Notes: generated by a model from the letters alone, not told the origin. A stretch of 64,000 bases of DNA from Microscilla marina ATCC 23134 (GCF_000169175.1 NZ_AAWS01000009.1:186001-250000); one strand, 5' to 3'; positions 45,400 to 54,547 are shown, counted from the first letter of the stretch. Numbers and translations are program-made.

Positions 45400-48300
45400 A
45401 CTTCTTGGAGCATCTGCTGGTGCTGCAAGTGTGGTGTAGCTGCCTTGAATAGTTCAATATCAAGAGTCTGGTTGGTGCCAGAATGCTCGTTGGCGCTAAA
45501 GGTGTGGGCTGCCTTGAATAGTGCAATGTCAAGAGTCTTGTCAAAATGAAAGTGCTTGCTGGATTAGAAAGTGTGGTGTAGCTGCCTCGAATAGTTCAAT
45601 GTGAAGAGTCTTGTCAATGCCGGGGTGCCTGTTAGTGCCTAAAGTGTGTTGTGGCTGCCTGGAATAGTTCAATGTCAAGAGTCTTGTCAAAGTAAATATA
45701 TTTACCAGCTCTAAAAGTGTGTTGTGGCTGCCTGGAATAGTTCAATGTGAAGAGTCTTGTCAATGCCGGGGTGTCTCCTGGATTAGAAAGTGTGGTACGG
45801 CTGCCTTGAATAGTTCAATGCCAAGACTCTTGTCAATACCGAGGTGCCTGCTGGATTAGAAAGTGTGGTACGGCTGCCTTGAATAATTCAATGTCAAGAC
45901 TCTTGTCAATACCGAGGTGCCTGTTAGTGCTCAAAGTGTGTTGTGACTGCCTTGAATAATTCAATGTCAAGAGTCTTGTCAATGCCGGAGCGCCTGCTCG
46001 ATTAGAAAGTGTGCTGTACCATCCTTGAATAGTTCAATGTCAAGAGTCTTGTCAATGCCGGGGTTTTAGTCTGTGCCTAAAGTGTGTTGTGGCTACCTTG
46101 AATAGTTCAATGTCAAGAGTCTTGTTAATGCCTGAATTCCCGCTGGTGCCTAAAGTGTGTTGTGGCTACCTTGAATAGTTCAATGTCAAGAGTCTTGTCA
46201 ATACCGGGGTTTTAGTCTGTGCCTAAAGTGTAGTACGGCTGCCTTGAATAGTTCAACGCCAAGAGTCTTGTCAAAGTAAATATATTTACCAAGCTCTAAA
46301 AGTGTGCTGTGCCCCCCCTTGAATAGTTTAATGTCAAGAGTCTTGTCAATACCGGGGTGCCTGTTGGATTAGAAAGTGTGTTGTGGCTTCCTTGAATAGT
46401 TTAATATCAAGAGTCTTGTCAATGCCGGGGTGCCTGTTGGATTAGAAAGTGTAGTACGGCTGCCTGGAATAGTTTAATGTCAAGAGTCTTGTTAATACCG
46501 GGGTGCCTATTGGATTAGAAAGTGTGCTGTGCCCTCCTTGAATAGTTCAATGTCAAGAGCCTGGTTAATGCCGGGGTGCCTGCTGGATTAGAAAGTGTAG
46601 TACGGCTGCCTTGAATAGTTCAATGCCAAGACTCTTGTCAATGCCTGGATTCCCACTGGTGCCTAAAGTGTGCTGTGGCTGCTTGGAATAATTCAATGCC
46701 AAGAGTCTTATCAATATCGAGGTGCTTGCTGGATTAGAAAGTGTGCTGTGCCCTCCTCGAATAATTCAATGTCAAGAGTCTTGTCAATACCGGGGTGCCT
46801 ATTGGATTAGAAAGTGTGGTACTGCTACCTTGAATAGTTCAATGTGAAGAGTCTTATCAATATCGAGGTGCTTGCTGGATTAGAAAGTGTGCTGTGCCCT
46901 CCTTGAATAGTTCAATGCCAAGAGTCTTATCAATATCGAGGTGCTTGCTGGATTAGAAAGTGTGGTACGGCTGCCTTGAATAGTTCAATGCCAAGAGTCT
47001 TGTCAATGCCGGGGTTTTAGTCTGTGCCTAAAGTGTGTGGTGGTTACCTGGAATAGTTCAATGTGAAGAGTCTTGTCAATGCCGGGGTGCCTATTGGATT
47101 AGAAAGTGTGGTACTGCTACCTTGAATAGTTCAATGTGAAGAGTCTTGTCAAAGTAAATATATTTACCAGCTCTAAAAGTGTGATGTACCATCCTTGAAT
47201 AGTTTAATATCAAGAATCTTGTCAATGCCGGGGTTTTAGTCTGTGCCTAAAGTGTGTTGTGGTTGCCTGGAATAGTTCAATGTGAAGAGTCTTATCAAAG
47301 TAAACATATTTACCAGCTCTAAAAGTGTGATGTACCATCCTTGAATAGTTCAATGTGAAGAGTCTTGTCAAAGTAAACATATTTACCAGCTCTAAAAGTG
47401 TGATGTACCATCCTTGAATAGTTCAATGTCAAGAGTCTTGTCAATGCCAGGGTTTTAGTCTGTGCCTAAAGTGTGTGGTGGCTACCTGAAATAGTTCAAT
47501 GTGAAGAGTCTTGTCAATATCAGGGTTTTAGTCTACACCTAAAGTGTGTTGTGGCTGCCTTAAATAATTCAATGTCAAGAGTCTTGTCAATACCAAGGTT
47601 TTAGTCTGTGCCTAAAGTGTGTGGTGGCTACCTGGAATAGTTCAATGTGAAGAGTCTTGTCAATACCAGGATGCCTACTTGATTAGAAAGTGTGGTACAG
47701 CTGCCTTGAATAGTTCAATGCCAAGAGTCTTGTCAATCCTGGGGTTTTAGTCTGTGCCTAAAGTGTAGTACGGCTGCCTGGAATAGTTCAACGCCAAGAG
47801 TCTTGTCAAAGTAAATATATTTACCAGCTCTAAAAGTGTGACGTGTCCGCCTTGAATAATTCAATGCCAAGAGTCTTGTCAATCCTGGGGTTTTAGTCTG
47901 TGCCTAAAGTGTGATGTACTCTCCTTGAATAGTTCAATGTCAAGAGTCTTGTCAATGCCGGAGTGCCTGCTGGATTAGAAAGTGTGTTGTGGCTGCCTGG
48001 AATAGTTCAATGTCAAGAGTCTTGTCAATACTGGGGTTTTAGTCTGTGCCTAAAGTGTCGCACGGCTGCCTTGAATAATTGAATGTCAAGAGTCTTGTTA
48101 ATACCGGGGTGCCTATTGGATTAGAAAGTGTGCTGTACCATCCTTGAATAGTTTAATATCAAGAGTCTTGTCAATGCCGGAGCGCCTGCTGGGTTAGAAA
48201 GTGTGTTGTGGCTGCCTCGAATAATTCAATTTCAAGAGTCTTGTCAATACCGGGGTGCCTGTTACTGCCTAAAGAGTGTTGTGGCTGCCTGGAATAGTTC

Positions 48301-49092
48301 AACGCCAAGAGTCTTGTCAATACCGGGGTGCCTGTTACTGCCTAAAGAGTGTTGTGGTTGCCTTGAATAATTCAATGTCAAGAGTCTTGTGAGTGCCAAA
48401 GTGTCTGCTGGATTAGAAAGTGTGTTGTGGCTACCTTAAATAATTGAATGTCAAGAGTCTTGTCAATACCGGGGAGCCTATTGGATTAGAAAGTGTAGTA
48501 CGGCTGCCTTGAATAGTTCAATTTCAAGAGTCTTGTCAATACTGGGGAGCCTATTGGATTAGAAAGTGTGCTGTGCCCTCCTTGAATAGTTCAAGGTCAA
48601 GAGCCTGGTTAATGCCAGGGTGCCTGCTGGATTAGAAAGTGTAGTACGGCTGCCTTGAATAGTTCAATTTCAAGAGTCTTGTCAATATCAGGGTTTTAGT
48701 CTGTGCCTAAAGTGTCGCACGGCTACCTTGAATAATTCAATGTCAAGAGTCTTGTCAATACCGGAATGCCCGCTGGTGCTCAAAGTGTGTGGTGGCTACC
48801 TTAAATAATTCAATGCCAAGAGTCTTGTCAATACCGGAATGCCCGCTGGTGCTCAAAGTGTGTGGTGGCTACCTTAAATAATTCAATGCCAAGAGTCTTG
48901 TCAAAGTAAATATATTTACCAGCTCTAAAAGTGTGACGTGTCCGCCTTGAATAGTTAAATGCCAAGAGTCTGGTTAGTGCCAAGGTGCCTATTGGATTAG
49001 AAAGCGTGGTACGGCTACCTTGAATAGTTAAATGCCAAGAGTCTGGTTAGTGCCAGGGTTTTAGTCTATGCCTAAAGTGTCGCACGGCTACC
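45400..49092. repeat. modular tandem array, ~50 units of 73 bp
   Basis: About 50 head-to-tail units with a period of 73 bp. Each unit has a nearly constant block (TTGAATAGTTCAATGTCAAG then AGTCTTGTCAA). It is followed by one of several interchangeable 30-bp blocks (GGATTAGAAAGTGT, TGTGCCTAAAGTGT or ATATTTACCAGCTC... types) and a 12-13-bp block (GCTGTGCCCTCC, GTACGGCTGCC, TTGTGGCTGCC, GATGTACCATCC...). The constant block contains two dyads, TTGAA-TAG-TTCAA and CAAGA-G-TCTTG. The period is not a multiple of 3 and stops are frequent, so it is not coding. It lies between a terminator and element copy 4. Confidence 0.95.
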
Positions 49093-49158
49093 AGCAGCAA
49101 AGAAAAAGAGCCTGATGGCTCTCTTTCCATCGTAATTGGTATAATCTAAATTTTCCAT
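49072..49158 (-). CDS. 28-aa reading frame in the left slot of element copy 4, remnant or leader
   Basis: Begins MENLDYTNYDGKRAIRLFFF at the position where other copies have the left-hand gene, but runs after 28 codons into the tandem array. A hairpin on the minus strand (AAAGAGAGCC ATCA GGCTCTTTTT) lies inside it, so a short RNA ending there is more plausible than a working protein. It may be the stump of a cassette gene replaced by the array. Confidence 0.3.
   Translation of the reverse strand: MENLDYTNYDGKRAIRLFFFAAGSRATL
49103..49132 (-). terminator. terminator hairpin at the array border
   Basis: Minus strand AAAGAGAGCC / GGCTCTTTTTCTTT with an ATCA loop. It isolates the tandem array from the left promoter of element copy 4. 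Confidence 0.75.
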
Positions 49159-49179
49159 CTGTTTTATGTTTTGTTAATC

Positions 49180-49556
49180 AATAACTTCAGCGTAAAGTGC
49201 CAGCAATGATCTGCCCTTAGCAACTCGCTGTTAAACAAAAGGTTATGATGTAATGCTATCTGCGAAAAGCGATATTTGAAGTGGTTTTGTGCCCCCCGTA
49301 AAGTGCCATTTCCAGGCGGGTTTTGGGCAGTTTCAATTACCATAGTGCAATAGAGTAGCAATGCTATGGGCAGATAATAACAAATGGTGAAAAGAGTGGA
49401 GGTGTTTTGGGGCAAATGAGGACATATTGGGGGGGAGTTAGCTGGTTTGGAGGGCGTAATGTGCACTTTGATAACTAATCTTATTTGGCTCGTTATCAAG
49501 GGATTAAGTACTAGGTAGTGGAGGTAGGTTTGTCGTACTTTGGTTTATAAATAATT
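49180..49556. repeat. divergent-promoter element, copy 4 (left end diverged)
   Basis: About 376 bp. The core and right end match copy 3 very closely (TCTGCGAAAAGCGATATTTG, TACCATAGTGCAATAGAG, GTGGAGGTGTTTTGGGGC, TTGTCGTACTTTGGTTTATA). The left promoter block is altered (no GTCGT), in keeping with the missing left gene. Confidence 0.9.
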
Positions 49557-49574
49557 ACTAAATAAAACAACGAC

Positions 49575-49790
49575 ATGGACAACGCCATTCAAATTGTAGA
49601 AGCCCAAATTGAAGCATTACAACGGCATAAAGCAGCCACCAGTCAGGAGTTCAAAGCCTGTGTAAAGGCAGGCAAGAGCAATGAGGCTGATCGCTGCGAA
49701 ATTGAACTAAGTAATGTCGATCGGGCAGTATTTGAGTTGATGAAACTCAAATCAAAACTAGTGACTGCTGGTGCCAAAGGCAGTGAATAA
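49575..49790 (+). CDS. small coiled-coil protein, island family E
   Basis: 71 aa, almost wholly helical with heptad character (IQIVEAQIEALQRHKAATSQEF, ELSNVDRAVFELMKLKSKLV). It resembles 49852-50082 and 51725-51952 in length, helix-turn-helix hairpin layout and placement to the right of a promoter element. It starts 19 bp past the end of element copy 4 and ends just before a terminator. The Cys pair is not conserved in the relatives. Function unknown; small antiparallel coiled coils often act as adaptors or anti-factors. Confidence 0.65.
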   Translation: MDNAIQIVEAQIEALQRHKAATSQEFKACVKAGKSNEADRCEIELSNVDRAVFELMKLKSKLVTAGAKGSE

Positions 49791-49797
49791 TTAACAC

Positions 49798-49826
49798 CAC
49801 CGGGGCGGCTTTGTCCCGGTGTTTTT
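49798..49826 (+). terminator. Rho-independent terminator
   Basis: CACCGGGG / TCCCGGTG stem with T-tail directly between two family E genes, 8 bp after the first stop. Confidence 0.85.
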
Positions 49827-49851
49827 ATACAAACTATAAAACAGAGATCAA

Positions 49852-50082
49852 ATGAATACCCAGAAAGAACTGTATGCCTTGCTGACCACACGAAGCGAAG
49901 AGCTCAGCAAGGAACGCCTGCTTGCCGAAAGAGCCCTGGAACACGCCAAAGATTCCCGCACATTGGTAGATGTCGCCTTTTATGAAAAAGAGCTGGAGAT
50001 CATCGATAGACTGGATGGAGAACTCCACCTCCTAATGGAACAAGCCGAGCAATTTGCCGAAGCAAATCGTGAAGTAAAATAA
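49852..50082 (+). CDS. small coiled-coil protein, island family E
   Basis: 76 aa: LLTTRSEELSKERLLAERALEHAKDS then VAFYEKELEIIDRLDGELHLLMEQ, a two-helix coiled coil. Aligns with 51725-51952 (ERRNELAIELAQVKKTLETAK, QEKQVEFLTLMIEELRQL). It lies behind 49575-49790 with a terminator between them, so expression may rely on read-through. Function unknown. Confidence 0.65.
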   Translation: MNTQKELYALLTTRSEELSKERLLAERALEHAKDSRTLVDVAFYEKELEIIDRLDGELHLLMEQAEQFAEANREVK

Positions 50083-50089
50083 TCAACAG

Positions 50090-50132
50090 AAAGCCCCACT
50101 AATTTTTATGAAGTTGTTGGGGTTTTGCTTTG
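50090..50132 (+). terminator. terminator-like hairpin
   Basis: AAGCCCCA / TTGGGGTTTT with a 17-base loop and T-rich tail, 8 bp after the second family E gene. Confidence 0.65.
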
Positions 50133-50479
50133 GGTAGGTTCAGCCAGAAAAAGATAGAATTAACACAACGAACGACTATTACTCAGCTACTTGTGTAAGC
50201 ACCCAACGCCTGGGTCTGGGTAGGTGTTTATTTCACAGGCATCGCCTGGGTAAACAAAATCGCTACTGAATGCGTCAAAAATAGTTTGTAATAAAAGTAA
50301 GCGTCATCAAGTAAACCCAGCGGCAATTCAACTTAACCGCTGGGTTTGGTGCTTGCCTGGCATTACAAATAAAACCCTGACTCCTTTTCAATAAGTAGCG
50401 CATAAAAAATACAGCGTTATGCTGTATATTTATGGTGTGCACGTAAAAACAGATAGTAAATGATAAATAATGTGACAAA
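50133..50479. other. gene-free stretch with a hairpin
   Basis: About 350 bp without a gene. It holds a strong inverted repeat AAACCCAGCGG / CCGCTGGGTTT near 50316-50349 and a weaker one near 50190-50215 (CACCCAACG...GGTAGGTG). No copy of the promoter element precedes the next gene. Confidence 0.5.
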
Positions 50480-50731
50480 ATGAAAGAAGGCCATTTAATG
50501 TTCAAACAGTTCGTTTTCTTTGATGATAACAATGAACTAAACGATACAGGTATTTTATTATATGTGGATGCGCTCAGGCTCAACCGGGAAAAAGAATTAC
50601 CAAGCGAACTTACGACGCATATTCTTCATTCACCCAACGATCGAAAAAGAGTTCTTGAGTATTATGAGTTTGTAAAGGACGACGATATTCGGGAATTGAT
50701 GCCTCACCCATATTTTGACCATATTAACTAA
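50480..50731 (+). CDS. small protein of unknown function
   Basis: 83 aa, acidic: FVFFDDNNELNDTGILLYVDALRLNREKELP, then HILHSPNDRKRVLEYYEFVKDDDIRELMPHPYFD. A helical C-terminal half with many Asp/Glu/Tyr. It resembles no other island family and is the only cassette gene not joined to a promoter element. The central KRVLEYYEFVKDDDI pattern is reminiscent of small anti-sigma-like proteins, but this is too weak to name it. Confidence 0.5.
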   Translation: MKEGHLMFKQFVFFDDNNELNDTGILLYVDALRLNREKELPSELTTHILHSPNDRKRVLEYYEFVKDDDIRELMPHPYFDHIN

Positions 50732-51000
50732 ACCAGACAAAATCAAGGGGCTGGTTGATGATCCAGTCCAGCCTCTATCACAAACCAACGCTTTTTATCC
50801 ATCCCCCAACTCTTCTTCAAAAAACACCTTCAGGCAACCTTGATACTTGCCCGCCTGCTCAGTGGCTGCGGGTCAGCAATGCTTTGACTAATCATGCATT
50901 CATAGAACGGAAAAATTAAAAGTGAAGATTTTTTTTGGGTTGATGAGGTGGTGGAGGGCTTTAGTCCAGGTAATAGTTTTTAAGGGGGGGGGGGTAGGTC

Positions 51001-51288
51001 TTACGCAGTAAATCCAGAAACAAACCCTCTGGTAAAGCTTCTTTTATCTAGCTTGTTTTTGTTGGCTTTTGAGGCTAGGTTTTCCAGTTTTTTGCCGCCC
51101 ATGATGTATTCTTCTTTGATTGTATTAAATTTTTCAGGGGTCATTTTAGCTGCCTCTTTCATTCCTTCAATGAAAGCCTTTGTAAATACTTCCTGGCTTA
51201 TTTTGTGGTTGGGATATTGGTGTTTATAAAAGCTTTCGGTTGCTTTAAAACTTTTTAATATCGTGGGGTTTAAATTCGTTGGTTTCAT
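51001..51288 (-). CDS. small protein, island family D
   Basis: 95 aa, paralogue of 44076-44387 (see the aligned F-x-G motifs there). Basic, helical. It starts 31 bp from the left end of element copy 5 and is transcribed away from it. Nothing follows it on the minus strand (no A-B pair as in the copy 3 unit). A G-tract of nine occurs just beyond the stop (50988-50996), which could be prone to length change. Confidence 0.65.
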   Translation of the reverse strand: MKPTNLNPTILKSFKATESFYKHQYPNHKISQEVFTKAFIEGMKEAAKMTPEKFNTIKEEYIMGGKKLENLASKANKNKLDKRSFTRGFVSGFTA

Positions 51289-51318
51289 CTGTTGTTAATC
51301 TTGTTTGGGGGTTGTTTT

Positions 51319-51693
51319 AATTATTATGACTCTAAGAACGACTAATTGCGTGCCCTTAGCAACTCACTGTGACACAGGTAATTATGATGTAATACAACTT
51401 GCAGAAAGCGATATTTTGAGGCGCTTTGTTCCCTTGGTAAAGTGCAGCTTTTGGGCGGGTTTGGGGCGGTTTGCATAGGAGTAGTGCAATCAAGCAACTA
51501 CCAGATGGGAGCTTTTGATCAAATCAGAAAAAACCAGGGGCGTTTTGGGGCAACCGGGGACATATTGGAGGCGAAATGGCAGCTTTTGGGGCAAAAAGTA
51601 CGCTTTTGCAACTAATCTTATTCACCTCGTTATCAAGGGATTAAGTACTGGATAGTGAGAGATTGTTTGTCGTACTTTGGTTCATAATTAAAG
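51319..51693. repeat. divergent-promoter element, copy 5 (complete, 375 bp)
   Basis: Complete copy. Left end (minus strand) GTCGTTCTTAGAGTCATAAT, right end GTCGTACTTTGGTTCATAAT, so the two outward promoters match at 15 of 20 positions. Core has GCAGAAAGCGATATTTTGAGG, AAAGTGCAGCTTTTGGGCGG, GGAGTAGTGCAATC and GGGGACATATTGGAGG; it groups with copy 7 in its core wording. Confidence 0.9.
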
Positions 51694-51724
51694 TTAAACG
51701 CACACATTACTAAATAAAACAGCC

Positions 51725-51952
51725 ATGATTACAAACGAAGCATACTGGGTAATAATAGAAAGAAGAAATGAGTTAGCTATTGAACTAGCCCAGGTAAAAA
51801 AAACACTTGAAACAGCCAAAGCGACCAAAGCCATTGAGCAAGTAGTAGTACAGGAAAAACAAGTGGAATTTTTAACCCTGATGATTGAGGAGTTGAGGCA
51901 GCTCAACTATCGCATCGCAAAAGCGGAAGAAGCGGCTAAAAAAGAGGGGTAG
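51725..51952 (+). CDS. small coiled-coil protein, island family E
   Basis: 75 aa two-helix coiled coil (IIERRNELAIELAQVKKTLETAK / QEKQVEFLTLMIEELRQLNYRIAK). Driven from the right end of element copy 5. Its own terminator stem lies at 51967-51996, into which an IS481-type element has inserted. The C-terminus is Lys/Glu-rich. Same family as 49852-50082; function unknown. Confidence 0.65.
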   Translation: MITNEAYWVIIERRNELAIELAQVKKTLETAKATKAIEQVVVQEKQVEFLTLMIEELRQLNYRIAKAEEAAKKEG

Positions 51953-51966
51953 GTTGGGATGGCAGT

Positions 51967-51996
51967 AAAACGGGGTTGGTCATACAGCCTCGTTTA
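51967..51996 (+). terminator. terminator of the family E gene, interrupted by an IS
   Basis: TAAAACGGGG / CCTCGTTTA stem (one G-U pair) with a 13-base loop. The IS begins immediately after it, and its 5-bp target duplication GTTTA is the last part of the stem, so the original T-tail has been separated. Confidence 0.6.
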
Positions 51997-53317
51997 TGTG
52001 AAATAGTTTAAACTTGATCTGACAGTACATCGTAAAACAATTGTACTATTAAAGGTTTAAACTATTTCATTATGTCCCATCACGATAAGATAATAGCGAA
52101 CAAACTCAGTTTGTTAAAACTAGCAGAAGAATTAGGGAATGTATCCCAAGCTTGCAAAGTACTCGGCTATAGCCGAGACAGCTTTTACCGTTTTAAACAA
52201 CTCTATGAAGAAGGGGGAGAAACGGCTTTGCAAGAAATTAGTCGTAAGAAGCCTTTACTCGCTAACCGGGTAGATGCTGAGGTGGAAAAAGCGGTGGTAG
52301 CTTTTGCTATAGAATACCCGGCTTATGGTCAACAACGGGCCAGTAATGAACTCAAAAAGCGAGGCGTTTTCGTTTCTCCAAGTGGAGTACGCAGCATTTG
52401 GCTCCGACACGATTTAGAGAATTTCAAAAAACGTTTGAAGGCATTAGAAGCAAAAGTAGCTCAGGAGAGCTTGATTTTAACCGAGTCTCAAGTGCAAGCT
52501 TTGGAGAAAGCTAAACAGGAAAAAGAAGCGCACGGAGAAATAGAAACCTACCACCCTGGTTATTTAGGTGCTCAGGATACTTATTATGTGGGAACTATTA
52601 AAGGAGTTGGTAAAATTTATCAACAAACTTTTATTGATACGTATGCAAAAGTGGCCTTTGCCAAGCTCTATGACCGAAAAAATGCGTTGGTAGCCACCCA
52701 CTTATTGAACGATCAAGTCTTACCTTTTTACGAGCAACACGACATTAAGCTTCTGAGAGTATTGACTGATAGAGGAACGGAATATTGTGGTAAAAGAGAA
52801 CACCATGAATATGAATTGTACCTAACTATAGAGGATATTGATCATACTAAAACCAAAGCTAGAAGTCCTCAAACCAATGGTATCTGTGAACGTTTCCATC
52901 GGACAATACAAGACGAATTTTACGCGGTAGCCTTTCGCAAAAGGATTTATAATAATTTAGAGGAGCTACAAGAAGATTTGAATAAATGGTTGGATGAATA
53001 CAATCTTAACCGAACTCATCAGGGAAAATATTGTTATGGAAAAACACCGATGAGAACTTGGTTAGATAGTTTGCATTTAGCTAAAATAAAAATGATTTCT
53101 TTTTCGGAAGTGAATCCGAACTTGCAGACAAAATCAACTTAATTCTGACCACTTCCAAACGACGTAAGGAAATTTGGAAGTGGAAAGAATTAAGAGTAAC
53201 TTTGACGTAAAGAGAGGATGAAAGATCGGACAACTTGTCTGACAACCACTCATCCTAATATTGCACTATTCCAAGTGCGTAGCATTCCTGCTGTCAGAAA
53301 AAGTTTGAACCATTACA
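51997..53317. mobile_element. IS481-type insertion sequence, 1321 bp
   Basis: Ends TGT...ACA. The left end (TGTGAAATAGTTTAAACTTG, then ATCTGACAG) and the inverted right end (TGTAATGGTTCAAACTTTTT, then CTGACAG) match imperfectly over about 28 bp. GTTTA flanks both sides (51992-51996 and 53318-53322) as a 5-bp target duplication. A subterminal hairpin GAAATAGTTTAAAC / GTTTAAACTATTTC lies before the transposase and a second one, CCACTTCCAAA / TTTGGAAGTGG, after it. Confidence 0.85.
52072..53142 (+). CDS. IS481-family DDE transposase
   Basis: 356 aa, full length. An N-terminal helix-turn-helix (ELGNVSQACKVLGYSRDSFYRF, 22-43) is followed by an IS3/IS481-type linker (YPAYGQQRASNELKKRG) and the catalytic core with Asp169 (GAQDTYYV), Asp233 (VLTDRGTEY) and Glu273 (NGICERFHRT), spaced as in this family. 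The C-terminal LNKWLDEYNLNRTHQGKYCYGKTPM is also typical. The single frame is uninterrupted, so the element may be active. It cuts and re-joins the ends of its own IS. Confidence 0.95.
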   Translation: MSHHDKIIANKLSLLKLAEELGNVSQACKVLGYSRDSFYRFKQLYEEGGETALQEISRKKPLLANRVDAEVEKAVVAFAIEYPAYGQQRASNELKKRGVFVSPSGVRSIWLRHDLENFKKRLKALEAKVAQESLILTESQVQALEKAKQEKEAHGEIETYHPGYLGAQDTYYVGTIKGVGKIYQQTFIDTYAKVAFAKLYDRKNALVATHLLNDQVLPFYEQHDIKLLRVLTDRGTEYCGKREHHEYELYLTIEDIDHTKTKARSPQTNGICERFHRTIQDEFYAVAFRKRIYNNLEELQEDLNKWLDEYNLNRTHQGKYCYGKTPMRTWLDSLHLAKIKMISFSEVNPNLQTKST

Positions 53318-53378
53318 GTTTATATATTCAGAAAGCAACCAAAAAGTGTTACCCCTGCTTTACCGATCACACCAGCCA

Positions 53379-53408
53379 ACGAAACCTGATATAGGGTTTC
53401 GTTTTTGC
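53379..53408 (+). terminator. terminator right of the IS
   Basis: AACGAAACC / GGGTTTCGTT stem, 7-base loop and TTTTT tail, nearly identical to the hairpin at 45185-45214. Before the IS insertion it was a second terminator about 80 bp behind the family E gene. Confidence 0.8.
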
Positions 53409-53488
53409 TCCTGCCCAAAGCAAGGCTCCCCCGAAAAATCAGAATCTGGAAGCCGACTCATCGAGGGAGGCTCCCGGTTCCTTCCTTA

Positions 53489-53872
53489 TTATTCAAATGC
53501 TGCTGCCCCTTTTTCAAAAAACAGTCTGATTTTTGGAGCCAGTTTTTTCTCCCAATCGAAACAGCCATCCGTTAAGGTAAACAGGTGTTTAATTTCGATA
53601 CCGTGCAGGGTATACAAGGCATAAATCATTTTATCTCCATAAGGTTCTGCCATCAGCTGAAGTTTTCCTTCATCGTATTCCGGCTCGTCAGTCAGAATAA
53701 AACCAAGTTCGTTTTTTTCAGACAACACCACACCTTTAGTATGCCCCTGAAGCTTAGGACGTACTTCATCGTATTCCTTCACTTTTTGCATGTGGTTAAG
53801 GTCAGCAATTAGCCAGAGTAGTTCGTTGCTGCTAAGTTTATCCGCTTCGGTTAGTATTTTATCGTAGCTCAT
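53489..53872 (-). CDS. small protein, island family B
   Basis: 127 aa, acidic, paralogue of 43385-43765 over its whole length (SNELLWLIADLNHMQ; YGDKMIYALYTLHGIEI; DWEKKLAPKIRLFFEKG). It follows the family A gene with a 42-bp gap, whereas the other A-B pair overlaps by 4 bp. No domain recognised. The alternating beta segments and C-terminal helix might form a small alpha/beta protein. Confidence 0.7.
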   Translation of the reverse strand: MSYDKILTEADKLSSNELLWLIADLNHMQKVKEYDEVRPKLQGHTKGVVLSEKNELGFILTDEPEYDEGKLQLMAEPYGDKMIYALYTLHGIEIKHLFTLTDGCFDWEKKLAPKIRLFFEKGAAAFE

Positions 53873-53914
53873 ATTTAGGCTTGGTTTGTTGTTTTAAAAT
53901 CATATTTCGGTAGT

Positions 53915-54157
53915 TTAACTCATCCAAAAAATATCCTTCCAGTAATCTCGGTTTACTTCGATGATGTAGTTTTTAGTGCTGAGTGGTTCTATGTTTCGAA
54001 CCACACTGATGGGTAACCAGGTGGAGCCAAGTTGTTCGTGGGTCACCTTCAGCAACCCTTCATGAATTTTGCCCATGTCAAGTATTACCTGGTGCTGTTC
54101 CAGGTCCCGGTCAAAAACGGTTCTTCCGGGTATTCGAAATCTTTTTCTTGTTTTCAT
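53915..54157 (-). CDS. small protein, island family A
   Basis: 80 aa, closest to 43762-44040: VILDMGKIHEGLLKVTHEQLG, WLPISVVRNI, YIIEVNRDYWKDIFW. The N-terminus is Arg/Lys-rich (MKTRKRFRIPGR). It starts 13 bp from the left end of element copy 6 and is transcribed outwards, followed by the family B gene. Shorter than its relatives at the C-terminus. Confidence 0.7.
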   Translation of the reverse strand: MKTRKRFRIPGRTVFDRDLEQHQVILDMGKIHEGLLKVTHEQLGSTWLPISVVRNIEPLSTKNYIIEVNRDYWKDIFWMS

Positions 54158-54170
54158 TTTCTTGTTTTCT

Positions 54171-54547
54171 AATAATTTATATCACGAAGCACGACTAATT
54201 GCGTGCCCTTAGCAACTCACTGTGACACAAGTGATTATGATGTAATAGTACTTGCAGAAAGCGATATTTTGAGGTGTTTTGTGTACTTCGAAAAGTGCCA
54301 TTTGTGGGCGGGTTTGGGGCAATTTAGATTACCATAGTGCAATAGAGTAGCTATGCTATAGGCAAATGATAATAAATGATAAAAACAGTGCAGGCGTTTT
54401 GGGGCAGATCAGGACATATTGAGGGTGTTTTAGCTGGTTTGGGGGCAACAAGTACGTTTTTGAAACTAACCTTATTCGCCTCTTTATCAGCGATTTAAGT
54501 GCTTGATAGTGGGCAGGGTATTGTCGTACTTTGGTTCATAATTAAAG
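54171..54547. repeat. divergent-promoter element, copy 6 (complete, 377 bp)
   Basis: Complete copy. Left end (minus strand) GTCGTGCTTCGTGATATAAA, right end GTCGTACTTTGGTTCATAAT. The core carries GCAGAAAGCGATATTTTGAGG, AAAAGTGCCATTTGTGGGCGG, TACCATAGTGCAATAGAGTA and CAGGACATATTGAGGG. It is a mosaic: the left core resembles copy 5 while the middle resembles copies 3 and 4. Confidence 0.9.

Noticed and set aside
45400-49092. Tandem array read as a CRISPR or as a repetitive protein gene
   Set aside because: Units abut without unique spacers and the 'spacers' are a handful of recurring modules; the 73-bp period is not a multiple of three and all frames are closed.
50190-50215. Weak hairpin as a riboswitch or small RNA
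   Set aside because: Only a short interrupted stem, no conserved second copy in the window.
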